The notes under the pieces: generated by a model | Databases searched by the model: none | What the model was told of the DNA's origin: nothing | What the model saw: the letters and a program-made list of their open reading frames with translations, nothing else | Part shown: positions 43,827-56,535 of the stretch, piece after piece | How the letters are laid out: each line of letters opens with the position of its first letter | How positions within the stretch are numbered: position 1 is the first letter of the stretch | Assembly: GCF_005239225.2 (NCBI RefSeq) | Contig: NC_133290.1 | Location: 13,090,204-13,154,203, forward strand | From: Populus alba | Taxonomy: Eukaryota; Streptophyta; Magnoliopsida; Malpighiales; Salicaceae | DNA length: 64,000 nucleotides | Direction of reading: 5' to 3' | Program-made: the position numbers and the translations under genes

Positions 43827-46380
43827 TGACGGCTTTCTAGAGATCAGTTTGCGTCGTCCATCAGAACTGACAAAAATGATTTGTGTCAATGCATCTGTTA
43901 ATCTGATATTGAACTTTATGATGCCTTGATTAAGCTTGCGTTAGCCAAAGTTGAGAAATGAATAATGCGCGTAGAAAATGAGCTGGGAAAGATTTAAAAG
44001 GAAGAGATTAGAGATTAGATTTTACAGGGAAAGCTGGATATTCATGAGGATAGCGGCCAGTTGATAGATTTAATGTTTTGAAACTAGCTAAAGATTTTCC
44101 ATAAGCATACAAACTTGTTTCAAATTTTCTGAAATAATTTGATCGATCGGTTTTGTCTGAATGCGCAATTATGTGGTTTTGGCTACTAGTACATAGATCA
44201 CATCCTCCCTTTATATCCAAGAAAAAGCCCTAGAATCCTCTTAGGATTCTCAAATATCACGATCATCGATCACATGTCCATTAGTTCAATAATTAAATGA
44301 TAATGTCATTTATTTTGATCTTGTCATGGTAGAAATTTTTTTTCTTGCGAACCCGCCAACAAGAAGCCATGGCCCAGGATTAGAATCTTATTCACGTGCA
44401 TGGCTTGTGTTGCTCCACAACTTAAGAAGAACATAGCATTAACTGGTGGGGGCGATATAAATGTATATGTAGATAGGGTTAAAAGAGCTTGAAGTTGAAG
44501 GAGACATGCAAACCAAATATATGTGAGAAGAGCTATACAAGCCTAATTAAGTTTGTCCACTTTGCAAAAAAAAAAAAAAAAAAAAAAAAAGAAAGATTGT
44601 CAGCCCACGTGAACCTCTTTGGATTTTCTTGGCTTCATGGCCCCCTTGGACTGGCTTTCTTGAGGAACTAGAAATGTATAAGCAAAGTTTACTAACGTCA
44701 GGCAAACGAAAGATGGGATTTTAAGTGTTTTATGATGTCATTTCCTCAGATTTGGGACGCTGTGGTCTTTTTAGCTCGTGGAATATATAGCATTTTCCAT
44801 TCCCTAAAACTATTTCACTTCAGTACTTTGCATTATTAATTCTTTTGCGTTTTGATTTAGCCTCTAACTCAGGAAAATGAGAGATTAATTCATCAATCTA
44901 TCAACATGTCTTTTTGGCTGTGTTGAGGTATGCTTATGAGTGGAAATTAAAGAGATATATACTTGTATATGAGGTTATGGACCCATAATACAAGATATGG
45001 AAAATCAAGAGTTTAAACTTTTAAATTGAAAGTGGTTTCTGTCATTATGTATTATTAGACTATCGGTTCTTTCGGGCAAAACCTACGGGGGTCATGCAGA
45101 TTCTTGAGTAAAAAGTCCCAAATAATCCCTTTTTACCGCTAGAATTTTTGGATTCACTAATGGAATATTTTATCGGTATTAATCTATAATCACAGTTCAT
45201 TGGCACATATTTTACTAATGGGCTTATAAACAAAATTAATCTGACAAAAAAACTCTTATCGGTGATTTATAGTATGTAAATAATAATTTTACTAATGAAA
45301 AAAAAAGTGTTAAAAAATTGTCCGTTTCATTTCGTCGGTATTTCCATCAATAAATATAATATGTCAACAAAAAAAAAATCACATGTCATTCCATCAATGA
45401 TTTTTTTTTTATCCATCAGTATTTTTTTTAATGAATTTGACATATAACTGTCAAACAAACTGTTTGTTATTCCGTCACAATAACATTTATAATAAATTTT
45501 TTTTCAACTCTCTACAAAGTTTTTTGGTATCACTGTCACTAATAATTTAAAAATATTTTATTTTTAAAAAAAGCTATTAAACAAAAATAATTAAAATAAA
45601 ATAAATTAATATAAAAATTAAATATTTATTACAAATTTAAATATTTTAAGTGTAATCAAGTAATTTAACTATGTAAAAAATTATGAAAAAACCAAGTTAC
45701 TTCCAAATCATTTTAAAATGATAAATAGATTTCGTGAAAACACTCTCTTACCTTTCAAGCTAGTTCATTAGTTTTAATAAAAAAATATTAATTTATTATT
45801 ATAATTCATAGTGAATAATTTCCCAACACAAAATTGTTTCTATTAATTGCCCTTGCAATTTTGGCCCACTGCATGGGAAAGGGCGGTCACATGCCTTTTA
45901 CAAAACAAAAATGGTGTTGGAATTTGGATATTGACTCCAAGCAAGATTGGGCTACCCTTCCCACGAAGACATTGGAAATCATTGCATATTTGACCGATGC
46001 CTTGCTTTAGTATTCTAGTCAAGACTGTAATAATGATAATAATTGTTTTTTTGAGTAAAAATGCAATTGTATGTCGTCAAAAGCTGAGGAGTTAGAGCTC
46101 TCGGAATGCTTCTCTTTTCACGTCCTTCTAAAACTAACATATTATATTATATGCGGGAGGAGCTACGTGAATGAAAAGATTTTGAGAACGAATTTACGCA
46201 CACGAAGTGATCTTTGCAAGGGAATATTATAAAAATACTAAAAAAGCTCTGTTACTGTTTACTTATATACAAAGCATTATCAATACGAGTAGTGTAATGA
46301 CAGTTATTTTTTTTTTAATCATAGAGAGTTGGCATGTATTTAACATTGAAGGGATGATTAAGAAAAATTGATCACTTTTG
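43827..46380. other. Gene-free region with a decayed DNA-transposon-like stretch
   Basis: A poly-A run occurs at about 44566-44590. From about 45120 to 45510 there are repeated phrases such as TCGTCGGTATTTCCATCAAT and CCATCAATGA, suggestive of subterminal repeats of a degraded CACTA-like element (weak). The rest shows no feature. The frames at 44008-44220 (minus) and 44489-44671 (plus) are not supported as genes. Confidence 0.35.
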
Positions 46381-46394
46381 ATTTTAATGGGGTA

Positions 46395-46680
46395 TAGTAA
46401 GGCTGCAGGTCCTAGACTGCAGACACCTGGTGCTGGGGCTGCATGCCTTAGGCACAAGGGTCAGACCTATGCGCCTAGCTGTAGACCCAGGCGATCGGGT
46501 CTCCAAGCCCATGCGTCTAGGGTTGTAGACCCGCTCACTTGAGGTTTGCAAAATTATACACTAGATGCAGACCTGCCTACCTGAATCTTTTATGACCTGC
46601 ACTTGGGGTCTGTAAACCCCCCAGAGGGTTGCAGATCTATGTTGTTGGGTCTGCAGACATTGCAGAGAACAAAAATGAAA
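46395..46680. repeat. Degenerate GC-richer minisatellite
   Basis: Variants of GGGTCTGCAGACC and GTAGACCC recur every 30-50 bp (for example near 46412, 46481, 46525, 46567, 46607, 46650) in an otherwise AT-rich region. It is followed by ATT-rich low-complexity DNA to about 47290. Confidence 0.5.
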
Positions 46681-47289
46681 AAAAAATAACAACAATTATT
46701 ATTGTTATTGTTATTATTATCGTTAATAATTTTTTTTTAAAAAAAAAATATTACTATAAAAATTCGGGTCAGACAAATTTAATGATATATATTATTATTT
46801 GTATTCTAAATATTATTATTTTTATTATAATTAAAAGTATTGATATTAAAAATATTATTATTTGTGTTATAAATATTATGATTTTTAATATAATTATTTA
46901 TTAATATTAAAAATATCATTATTTTTATTAAAAATATTATTATTTTGATTATAATAATTAATAAATTTTTAAAAATATTATTAATATTAAAAAAAAATAG
47001 ATTTGATTTGAAAGGTAAAATTAAGAATTATTGTTACTATTAATATTATTATTATCATTAGTAATTTCTTTTTAAAAAGAAGTTATTATTATCATCGGAA
47101 GAAAAACCATAAATATTTTAAAAGATTATAAAATACAAGAACTTGGCAAACAAGTTAAATATTATTATCAGTATTATAAATATTATTAAATTCATAAATA
47201 TTATTAAAATTAAAATCAATGTTATTACTATAAAAAAAAATATAGATTTGATTTTAAGAGTAAAATCAATTATTATTATTATTATTTAT

Positions 47290-47720
47290 TAATAATAACT
47301 TGGGTCAAACATCCCCTTTGTAGACCCCAAAAAATTAGGATTGGAAAGGGGCGCCTCATCTAAGTTGCTTAAGTATGGCATGAGCGCAGATCCAAATCAC
47401 TTGGGCCTTACAACCCCATCTAACTAAATACTTTGGGACTGATGTTAGGATCCAAAGGTAATGCATATGTGTTCGAACCAAGGTTAATGGATTCGGTATT
47501 AGGATCCAATTCTTTTGAGTCTAGTGTCAGAACTCAAGGCTAATGGATTGGACATCCAGTCTCAATTCCTTTAGGTCTTATATCTTATATCTAGATCCAA
47601 TTTATTTAGATCCTCTATCAAGACCCAAAGTTAATAGTTTCGGCATCTAATCCCATTCTCTTGAATCCTGTACCTAGATCCAATTCTCTTGGCGCAATAG
47701 GGGTGATGGGTGACACTACT
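47290..47720. repeat. Degenerate repeat with GATCCAATTCTCTTGA-type motifs
   Basis: Phrases like GGATCCAATTCTTTTGAGTC and AGATCCAATTTATTTAGATC recur several times. Related wording (CCAAGTNACTTGGGTCT) is seen at 20820-20960, 33530-33720 and 56180-56650. Probably LTR-derived, but no complete element is visible. Confidence 0.4.
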
Positions 47721-48749
47721 AGCCGCAATGGGGTGCTGATCTGTTTACGAAAAAAAAAATGTAAAAAGAACTAAGTTGAACAGATTTTTAAATAATTTTT
47801 CGTACGAAATTGTCTTATTGAAGAAGATAAAAAAATGTCGACGTAGTTGGCCCTTGGGAACCAGCAATTTCAAGCAGTAGAAGAGAAACAAAAGGCAAAA
47901 ACAAAGGATATATAGTAGTGGTGCATGGTGATTTTAGTTTTGCTTTCAGCGTCCAAAAATTAAAATTATACTGTACCAATCTTGAAATTGAGAGTGACCA
48001 GAGCGGATGAAAGGGCGACCACTCGTCTCAGCTGGTGGCTCCTTAGCAACCCTCCAAATCTTTAAATATCGATCTTTCCAGTGATCGACGGCATTTTGGC
48101 CTTTCCCTTCACCCTCTCTATTTTTCTTTTTTTTACCATTTTATTCTTAGCTGGAGCGAATCTATTAATATTTGAAACTATTTAGTGTTATCGCTCTTGC
48201 AAAAGAGGTTAAAATTTTGAGTTTTAAATAGACCAAGATAGGATGAGTTACTTTCAGGTAAAGCAGCAAGGTTCGTAAACTTAGCTTGCTATGGAAGCCT
48301 AACTAAAGAGCTAATTGGAGAAGTCAAGAACTCTAAGTCATATAAGGTTGTAATATTTTAAGGCAAGATTTATTTGTGTTTGTATTCTGTATATTTTCAT
48401 GGCTATAGAAAAGACAAAGTTTGAGAGTGATTTCTTTTGTACGTGTTAGGTAGCTTTGTACAGAGATAAGAATGGAGATTTTTTTTTTCCTTTCTTGTTT
48501 CACGTTGAGTTAAAGAGTAAGTTTTGAGTTATTTGAAACTCTAGCTGAGCAAGTAATTTTGAGTGATATCTTATAATCTTCGACTCATATAATAGATTTC
48601 TTCAATTATCTCTTCTGTAAAATAGATCTAAATTATTGAATCATATAAATTCTTTATGTTCTATATTATGATTGATTGTGGTTGTCGTTTTATGTTTTTG
48701 TATTTGATAATTGTTTTGAGATTATTGGGTTATTTTCATAAAAACAAAA

Positions 48750-50690
48750 TGGTATCAAAGCATCTCATATTATCAATTGGCTTTCATGAAGGTGGTAAGA
48801 ATGATATCGACTATGGAGTTTGATGTAGAGAAATTTAATGGCAATCTTTGAAATATTAAGATGCACATATTGTTACTTCAACATGAGTGTATTTTGATAT
48901 ATTTCAGAGTGAAAAACACTATGAAAAGCAACCATTATCACATATCCAAATAACCCCTAAAAGGTGCAAATAGTTTGCTTGAGATGGAAGACAAGGAGAA
49001 AAAAGATATCATAAAATAAGCATATAATGTTATTCATTTTTGTTCATTCGTTGAGGTTTTAAGAGAGGTTGTCGATGAGACTACCATTGCTAGGTTATAG
49101 AAAAAAAAAATTAGAAGCTCTTTACATAGAAAAATAGTTGAAAAATAGATTGAATTTAAAGCATTAACCGTACACTCTCCAAATTGAAGAAGATTTGTCT
49201 ATCAAAGACCATCTAATAGAATAAATTTAGATTTACAACTAATAAAGGTTTAGACTCATATTCGGGTGAGTTTGATTAGTTTTACAAGAACACATGTATT
49301 GCTAAACATCATAAATACACCACACCAAAATATATAAATATAATATTCTTAGAAAAAACACCTTGTATGCTTTCACAAGATGGATTATCAAAAGATTTTT
49401 AGAATGAAGTAGTCAATATGTCTTTTTATTTAGTTAACAAGTCTCTATCAATAGTTTTAAAGTTGAAGAGTCCATTTAAGGTACAACCTAGTTTTACTAC
49501 TAATTATTTCTACATTGAGAGTATTTAGTTATCCTATTTATGCTCATGTTAAAAAAAAGATAAGCTTGGTAAACAGTAAAGACATTCATATTTCTAAGTT
49601 ATATATCTATAACGAAGGGATATTAATTATAGTGTGTCAATCCCAAGTCACATGAGTTTATGACTAGTAGGGATATGATATTTGATAAATCTGGTATATT
49701 TTGTAAAGAAAAGGAGTTGACTTGTTAATGTTAAGAGGGACTAAGTTATTGGAAAGCATGTGGAGTTTGAGGTTGGAGCCTTAGAGATGATACAAAAAAC
49801 ACTTTAATCTAGCCTCTTAAGGAAGAGGTATAAGATAATATTCAGGAAAATAAACCTAAAGAATAATCATAAAGTATTGTTATATGAAGGCAAAAATTAT
49901 ATATAAAAGCACTAATTAAGTATGGTTATGCAAATTTAGATTAACTACAACTTTATTATCATAATATAAGGAAAAAAAACACATATATTGTGTTTCATAT
50001 ATAAGTGTAGCTAGGAGCATTATACGGGCATGCACACACATATAGACACTTGTCTAGGCCTATAGCATGATTTGTTTAGCTAGTAGTTTTATAAAACAAA
50101 ATCATGATAAAATTTATTGGTAGGTTATGAAATGGATACTCTATTATCTCAAATGTAATACATATGTTGGCTTAGTAGATGATAGTCTAGGAACACTAGC
50201 GGTAGTTTTGTGGGATATGTGAATTTAAATTATGATGATGATTTAGATTAAAGCAGGTCTTTAACATATGATGTTTTCACTTTCTTGAGGTGTGCTAATA
50301 GTTGGAAAAATAATTTTTATAATCCAATATTGCTTTGTCTAAAACAAAGGTTGAGTATATTGCTTTGATAGAGGCAATGAAGAAGGCTCTAATAATTAGA
50401 TATTTATTTGGTAATCTTGGCTTGGCATAAGAGCTGACTGTCATGCATTTTGATAGCTATAGTGTTATTCATTTAGCCAAGAACCACATATACCATGTAA
50501 GTACCAAATATATATCAATGTTAGGTAACACTTTATCTAAATATCGTTTCTCAGGATGTATAAATAAAAAAAAACATTTCTATAACTAAGAACCCTACAA
50601 ATATGCTGACTTATCCACGTGGTCAAGTTAACCAAGTCATTAGAGCCTGACCCAAACAACCTTACTAAGCCTAAATTAGTTGTCCTCCAT
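48750..50690 (+). mobile_element. Decayed Copia retrotransposon (gag and RNase H relics)
   Basis: TGGTATCAAAGC at 48750-48761 matches the initiator-tRNA-Met primer site. It is followed at 48786 by a broken gag frame with EFDVEKFNG and, after stops, a segment resembling the Copia phrase for Leu-Tyr-Met-rich gag helices. Near 50220-50500 the RNase H end is readable in pieces: YDDDLD, a SLT-TYDVFTF-like phrase, a VEYIAL-like phrase, and MHFDS followed by VIHLAKN. Many stops and frameshifts are present. The 5' LTR should end just before 48750, but no matching 3' LTR was found, so the right end is lost. Confidence 0.65.
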
Positions 50691-51760
50691 TTTTCTTGGG
50701 CCTCAACCTAATAGGGATATTGGGTACATACCTTAATATATTTTTTAATTCATTAAAGTCAGAATGACGTCGGGCATCACCAATTAGAGCACACTAAATT
50801 CTCCCTATAGAGTAGAGACTTCTCATTTCTCACCAATGACTATTTCTTGCACACATGTCTTCTAAGGTATCTATGAATCCCAAACTCTTTACCAATAGCA
50901 TAATAAAGCACTATAACTAATGATGTGCATCAACCTCTCCATAAATGATACAACGATCAAAAACTCATATTTTTTTCACTCACCACAAAAGTATCTCTCC
51001 ATCATTTCTCAACTATTTGAGAAATAAGTTGACTTGACCAAGATTTATAAATACCTCAAGTCACCATGCAAGTTAACATGAGCAACTACATAGCATGAGA
51101 ACAAGTGCTTGCAACAGGATCCCACACAAAGAATAATAGATCAAATAAAGACACGAGACCACACACTAAAAATTCCTAGTTAACACCTGTTGGTTAGTTC
51201 TTCCTTTTAATCACTACCACTTCTTAGTTAATTCCTTCTGCTCATCATCTCTTGGTCATTACAACCACTTCCTCGCACCGTGATCATCTCACATCATGAC
51301 TATCTTTCGCACCACATGCTCTATCTTGCATATTTTTTTATCTCACACAGTCTTCTTCTTTTACATTTATTAACTTGGATATTGGATTATTTATTGTTCT
51401 AACAGGGAACTTGTTTTTGTAGATGAATGTGAAAATCACCTCGTCAACCTACTAAACTAATGGCCAGGTCCAATCACTTCAAGTGGTGTCCAAGTCTATT
51501 ATCCCACCAACTCATCAACTAGATCATGTCCAATCACTCTATCAACCTAAAGCACAATTGTGAAAAACCCAATCATGCTTGAAGTTTTCACGACTTATCA
51601 AATTAATAGCTATTGTTCAATGGGTGTCTTTGAAATCCATAGGTAGCCAACTTAACATATGAATTGTGCAGTATGATTCGAATTGTGAAAACTGAGGTGT
51701 CTTGATTTTTTCTGAAACCCAAAAAAAAAAACACCTTATAACTGATTTCGTTCAAGAGAT
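50691..51760. other. Intergenic region upstream of GA20ox
   Basis: No domain-bearing frame is seen. Part of it may be remaining transposon DNA. The final few hundred bases are presumed promoter of the GA20ox gene. Confidence 0.4.
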
Positions 51761-51768
51761 CATGTCCA

Positions 51769-51834
51769 TATAAAATCTATCCTTCTCTGACCCTCCGTAT
51801 CTCTCGTTTTCTACTGAAATCAATTCTATAAATA
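51769..51834 (+). promoter_or_regulatory. Two TATA boxes of the GA20ox gene
   Basis: CATATAAAA at about 51769-51777 and TCTATAAATA at 51825-51834. The second is only about 35 bp before the first ATG (51863). A transcript from it would start almost at that ATG, favouring the in-frame ATG at 51875 (MDSTSS). The upstream TATA would give a leader of about 60 nt and the longer protein. Confidence 0.55.
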
Positions 51835-51862
51835 GCTTGTCTAAAAAACCAGCTTCTCATCA

Positions 51863-54419
51863 ATGTCTCTCCTAATGGACTCAACTTCTTCAAGTCTTCT
51901 CTTGTGTCCTCCTACGTATCTTACAAAAGATGAAACTGGGGCTCTTGTTTTTGACTCATCTTTCTTGCAAAAACAAGCCAACTTGCCCACAGAGTTCATG
52001 TGGCCACATGGAGACTTAGTTCACAACGAAGATGAGCTTAAAGAGCCAGTGATAGACTTGGAAGGATTCCTCAAAGGTGATGAGGTTGCAACTGCTCAAG
52101 CTGCTGAGCTTGTTAGGACTGCGTGCTTGAACCATGGCTTCTTTCAAGTCACCAACCATGGTGTTGATATAAGTCTCATTCATAGTGCTCATGAAGAGAT
52201 TGACAAGATCTTCAAACTGCCTCTCGACAAGAAACTCAGTGTCCGTAGAAAGCCAGGTGATGTGAGTGGATATTCTGGTGCCCATGCACATCGATATTCA
52301 TCCAAGTTGCCATGGAAGGAGACATTTTCTTTTGGCTACCACGGGGATGATGATTCTGTGCCACTTGTTGTTGACTACTTCAAGTCCTTCTTAGGAAAAG
52401 ATTTTGAGCACACTGGGTAAGATAGCTGCGTCCTAAGTTACCGTACTATCTTGTCTCTTTAATGGTAATAATCTAGAAGTGACTTTTTCTTCACGTTTTT
52501 GTTGATTATTTGAAATGTCTTTCCGGCACACTATGCCCGAAGTAGTCTTCTCAATATCCCAATATTGTAATTCTAGAAATTTCCAATTTTCTTTTATTAT
52601 TTACAATTTCTTTTTACCAAGAAAAAAAAACTGGATTTTACTAATTTATACAAAGTAAACCAAAGTTTTCTAACCGTGTGAATAAAGTATATATACATGT
52701 CTCGAGTTTGATAGCCCTACGGTGCAAATAATTTTTTTTCCTTTTTTTTAATTACAAAACAAAGATTTAAACTTGAGATTTATTTTTAAAAAATGACATA
52801 AATACCAGATAAGTTAAAATTTATTGTAGCTTTCTTCTTTTTTAAAATCACGAGGACGCAATATCAAACATAAACATTGCTCTATATATGAAGGTGGGTT
52901 TACCAAAGTTACTGTGAAGCAATGAAGAAAGTATCCCTAGTGATATTTGAGCTGCTGGCCATCAGCCTAGGAGTTGATCGTTTACACTATCGCAAATTCT
53001 TTGAAGATGGAAGCTCAATAATGAGGTGTAACTATTATCCACCCTGCAATAACTCTACCCTCACTCTTGGAACTGGTCCTCACTGTGACCCAACTTCCTT
53101 AACAATACTTCACCAGGACCAAGTTGGTGGTCTTCAGGTCTTTTCGAACAACAAATGGCTAGCAATCCGACCTCGTCCAGATGCCCTAGTTGTAAGCATT
53201 GGTGACACCTTCATGGTAAGTTAATTTCTCTTTGACTTTTTTACAGCATCTATTTTACCTTCACCATTATTTTACAGTTGTGTACGTTTCAAACTTAAAA
53301 TAGTTTTCATGAGATGCTTTTTTTCAAATAGCAATAGATGATTACGACTAGTCCAGGTAGGTACAAAAGAAAATGTCGCGTTGGAAAATTTCATGTCAGG
53401 ATGAATTATTTCTAGTTTAGATTAAGACATTTGACTTTAGACAAATATTGGCATCACCATAAATTCTGAAGGAAAAAATATATTTGAAACGACATATATA
53501 TGTACACTGATTGATGTATATTATTGAATGGCGAGTGCCAAGGAGAGAATGATGTTAAATGAATACAAGCCAAGTCAAAAAGAAAAGGAAGAAAAAATAT
53601 GCACAACCAAAACAGACCATTAAATGTTTGTCCATGTCAAAAACCTTCAGGACTAGAGCTGTTTCTACAAGCTTGTCAACTCAAAATCGTCCAGATCACA
53701 CAAATTGAATGGCTATCATCGCTTGAAAGAAGTAAAAAGTTTCTACGAGTAAAATGTTAAGATGCTTGGTAAAGTTTTAAGACATCCATCCATCTTATTG
53801 TGTTTTAAAAATATTTTTAAAAAATTTAAATTTTTTTATTTTATTTAAAATTAATATTTTTATAATTTTGATGTGCTAATATTAAAAATAATTTTTTAAA
53901 ATAAAAAAATATTATTTTAATATATTTTTAAATAAAAAATACTTTAAAAAACAACCACAATTATACTTCAATTTACGCTAAAATATTTTGATCAGACAAC
54001 ACTTGCGGAGTCTCAAATGTTCAAGTCTTAAACATCAAGTACATTTTAGAACCCATGTAATATATACATTTTTTGACATGTGTGATTCAATGGCTTTGTA
54101 CCAGCTGAAATAATTTGATGTCATTTGCTTGTTCGATTAAACGCAGGCATTATCCAATGGGAGATACAAAAGTTGCCTTCATAGAGCAGTGGTGAACAGG
54201 GACAGCGAGAGAAGATCACTGGTTTTCTTTGTGAGTCCAAAAGAGGAAAAAGTAGTGAGACCCCCACAAGATCTTGTTTCCAGAGAAGGGCAAAGGATTT
54301 ACCCAGATTTCACATGGTCGGATTTGTTGGAGTTTACGCAAAAGCACTACAGAGCTGATGTCGCTACACTCCAAAGCTTCATTCAATGGCTTCTGTCCTC
54401 TAAACCATCTACCTTTTAG
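51863..54419 (+). CDS. GA20ox: Gibberellin 20-oxidase, three exons, intact
   Basis: Exons 51863-52416, 52894-53215 and 54147-54419 join in phase to 1149 nt, 382 residues, the normal length. GA20-oxidases are cytosolic 2-oxoglutarate/Fe(II) dioxygenases that oxidise carbon 20 of GA12/GA53 in several steps to GA9/GA20, the precursors of active gibberellins. Diagnostic strings are LPWKETFSF (149-157), NYYPPC (231-236), GTGPHCDPTSLTILHQD, the iron ligands His248, Asp250 and His304, and the 2-oxoglutarate site Arg314/Ser316. The two introns fall at the standard GA20ox positions. Intron 2 (about 930 bp) holds a MITE-like element. I found no disabling change. The first ATG could be bypassed in favour of the one four codons later (see the TATA entry). 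Confidence 0.95.
53761..53970. mobile_element. MITE-like element inside GA20ox intron 2
   Basis: TGCTTGGTAAAG on the left and AACAACCACAATTATA on the right bracket the family core (TTTGATGTGCTAATATTAAA, TATTATTTTAATATATTT). It does not touch the splice sites. Confidence 0.5.
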
Positions 54420-55130
54420 TTGCTTTGGATGCTCCCGATGATTGTTTGCCTCTGTGTATCATCTAGTTTAGCTAGGCTAGCAGCTATCTCCTTTTTATAT
54501 TTTCTCGAGTCGGTGCCTGGGTTGCCACCAGCACCTTCAATGTAGCTTTCTGAATTCACTTGCAAGAAAAATTGAGCGCCGGTGTTCTGCCTATAGCGCA
54601 TTCAAAGAACAAAAAAAAACTATTCTAGTATCCATCCCTTTTTACTAAAGTTATTATAATTTACTCTTTAATTTACAAAAGTACTAGTTATCATAATCAG
54701 AAATTATATGTTTAATCTATTTGTTTTAAAATTTACATATAGCTTGATATTTTCATCCATTTCATACTCTTTTCAATTTATTTTATTTTTTAAAAGAATT
54801 ATAAAAATGAAAAAAAAAAATATATAGATAATGTGGAAAGATTGAAGAAGAAAGATGATATTTTTATAAATAAAATATTACTAATTTAAGCATGCGTTAT
54901 CAACTCTGGTCAATAAACTAAAAGACCATGTACTGGTAATATAATATTTTTTTTTAAAAAAAAAAGCACGCCTTTTCTCCCACAAACACTAAACTTTCTA
55001 CCACAAAACCCTACCAAAAAACCTCAAAAATCGAAATTTCCCGTCCAAAACCTGGCCTACCAATCACACTCTTCCTAGATACAAGAACCTTTCCCTAACC
55101 CTTTTCAAAATCACCAATTATTAACCCGTC
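54420..55130. other. GA20ox 3' region and spacer
   Basis: The first 200 bp are probably 3' UTR. The remainder is AT-rich with no recognisable feature. Confidence 0.4.
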
Positions 55131-55139
55131 GACAAAGTT

Positions 55140-56039
55140 CTAACAACTCTGCCGAAGGAGAATTGAAGATCTATTTTGAACGGTTCCTTGGCTGGTTGGA
55201 TTATCGCTCGTTAAGGACTGCTTTCATGAAAACTGGCGAAGTTGTTGCTCTTTTCATCTCAAGGAAAAACAACCGACTGGAAGGAGATTTGGCATTTTAA
55301 CTATGAAGTCAAATAACGCTGATGGTGTGCTTCTTGATAGGTTTAATGATCTCGTTATTCCACTCGAACAAATGAATGATAATAGAATTCAAACTCTGAT
55401 GAGAAATGATGTTCATAATTCACAAATTAATGATCTTGCTACAAATCATTCTGATGAGAAACTGGTGATTCATAATTCACAAGACCAAGATGTTCTATGT
55501 CGTCGTAATAACTTGGTTGGTTGGATTTTAAAGGGGGTGGTTTACTCGATAGTATAGAAGGGGTTGCTGCAAACTGGTTTGGTATTTTCTGGGATCTCCA
55601 CTTTCTTTGGGCTTTACGAGTACTAATTTTATTTGATGATTCTGATTCGTTGATGGAAGCTTTGGCTAATGACATGTATCCTTGGAATAAGTTCTATGAC
55701 GAGGCTAGGCTATGGATAAAATCTGACTGTGTAGTTGATAGACTAGCATAGGTGTCTCTAACGAATTTGCCAAATATTGGCTGGAATTTTGATTGCCTTT
55801 CAAAAATCTTACAAGGTTTTAGAAGGATTATTGGTTATGACAAAATCAACTTAAAGTTTTCTTCACTGTATACTTTGCGCCTTCATTCTTATTGGCACCA
55901 CGTCTGTGGAAGAACTATAGTTAATTTACGTTTGAATGCATCAGATGATTATTGTGTCAAGATTATAGAGATCGACTCCATTATCCGGATGGTAAGTCTA
56001 TATTCTAAACCACAATACCTTTATGATAGCAAAAGCTGA
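55140..56039 (+). pseudogene. LINE ORF1 relic (RRM-like plus DUF4283-like)
   Basis: Frames spread over this stretch read like the first protein of plant L1-type LINEs. An RRM-like piece (YFERFLGWLDYRSLRTAFMK, then VVALFISRKN) is followed, after a TAA and a frame change, by a DUF4283-like piece (WALRVLILFDDSDSLMEAL, the spaced Trp in PWNKFYDEARLW, ending VKIIEIDS). It is interrupted by stop codons (for example near 55297 and 55555) and at least one frameshift. No reverse transcriptase follows. The assignment rests on pattern memory, not a search. Confidence 0.55.
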
Positions 56040-56234
56040 ATAATATAGGAAAATTATTAGATTTTTTATTATAAATTATAATAGTAATTTTACTTTTAAT
56101 TTCTTTTAATTTCTTATCTTTTCATTAGCGGATAAATAATTTTTTAGCTTTTCTTTTCTTCTTATTTATTGGATCTGACAACTATTCCAGACCCAAGAGT
56201 CTTGCTTTGGCAAACATACCAGGTCCATGCGTCA

Positions 56235-56535
56235 TGAGCATAGTTTGGAAACCCAGCCCGGTTTTGAGGGTCAACCTAGGACCCGGTCGACCCGGCGCTG
56301 AAACCAGGTAGAGTTGAAGAAATAAAAGAGGAAGAAAAAACCCGGTGTGACGGGACAGGTTAACCAGACGACCTGGTTAACACGACAAGATCAGGTCAAA
56401 AACTTGGTTGCAACCCGTTGCTTTTTGTTTTTTTAACTAAAACTATGTTTTTTAAATTTTTAAAAAAAAAATTGACCTGGATGACCCGTTCAAAACCCAA
56501 AACCCGAGTCTTGAACCGGGTCAGGTCTAAAATAT
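56235..56535. mobile_element. GC-richer dispersed element, second copy
   Basis: It starts CATAGTTTGGAAACCCAGCC and contains GACCCGGTCGACCCGG and GACCTGGTTAACACGACAAG, matching the layout of the insertion at 18505-18785. Boundaries are approximate. Confidence 0.45.

Noticed and set aside
44008..44220. 70-codon minus-strand frame with a few cysteines and histidines
   Set aside because: The spacing does not fit a zinc-finger pattern, and there is no second copy or flanking signal.
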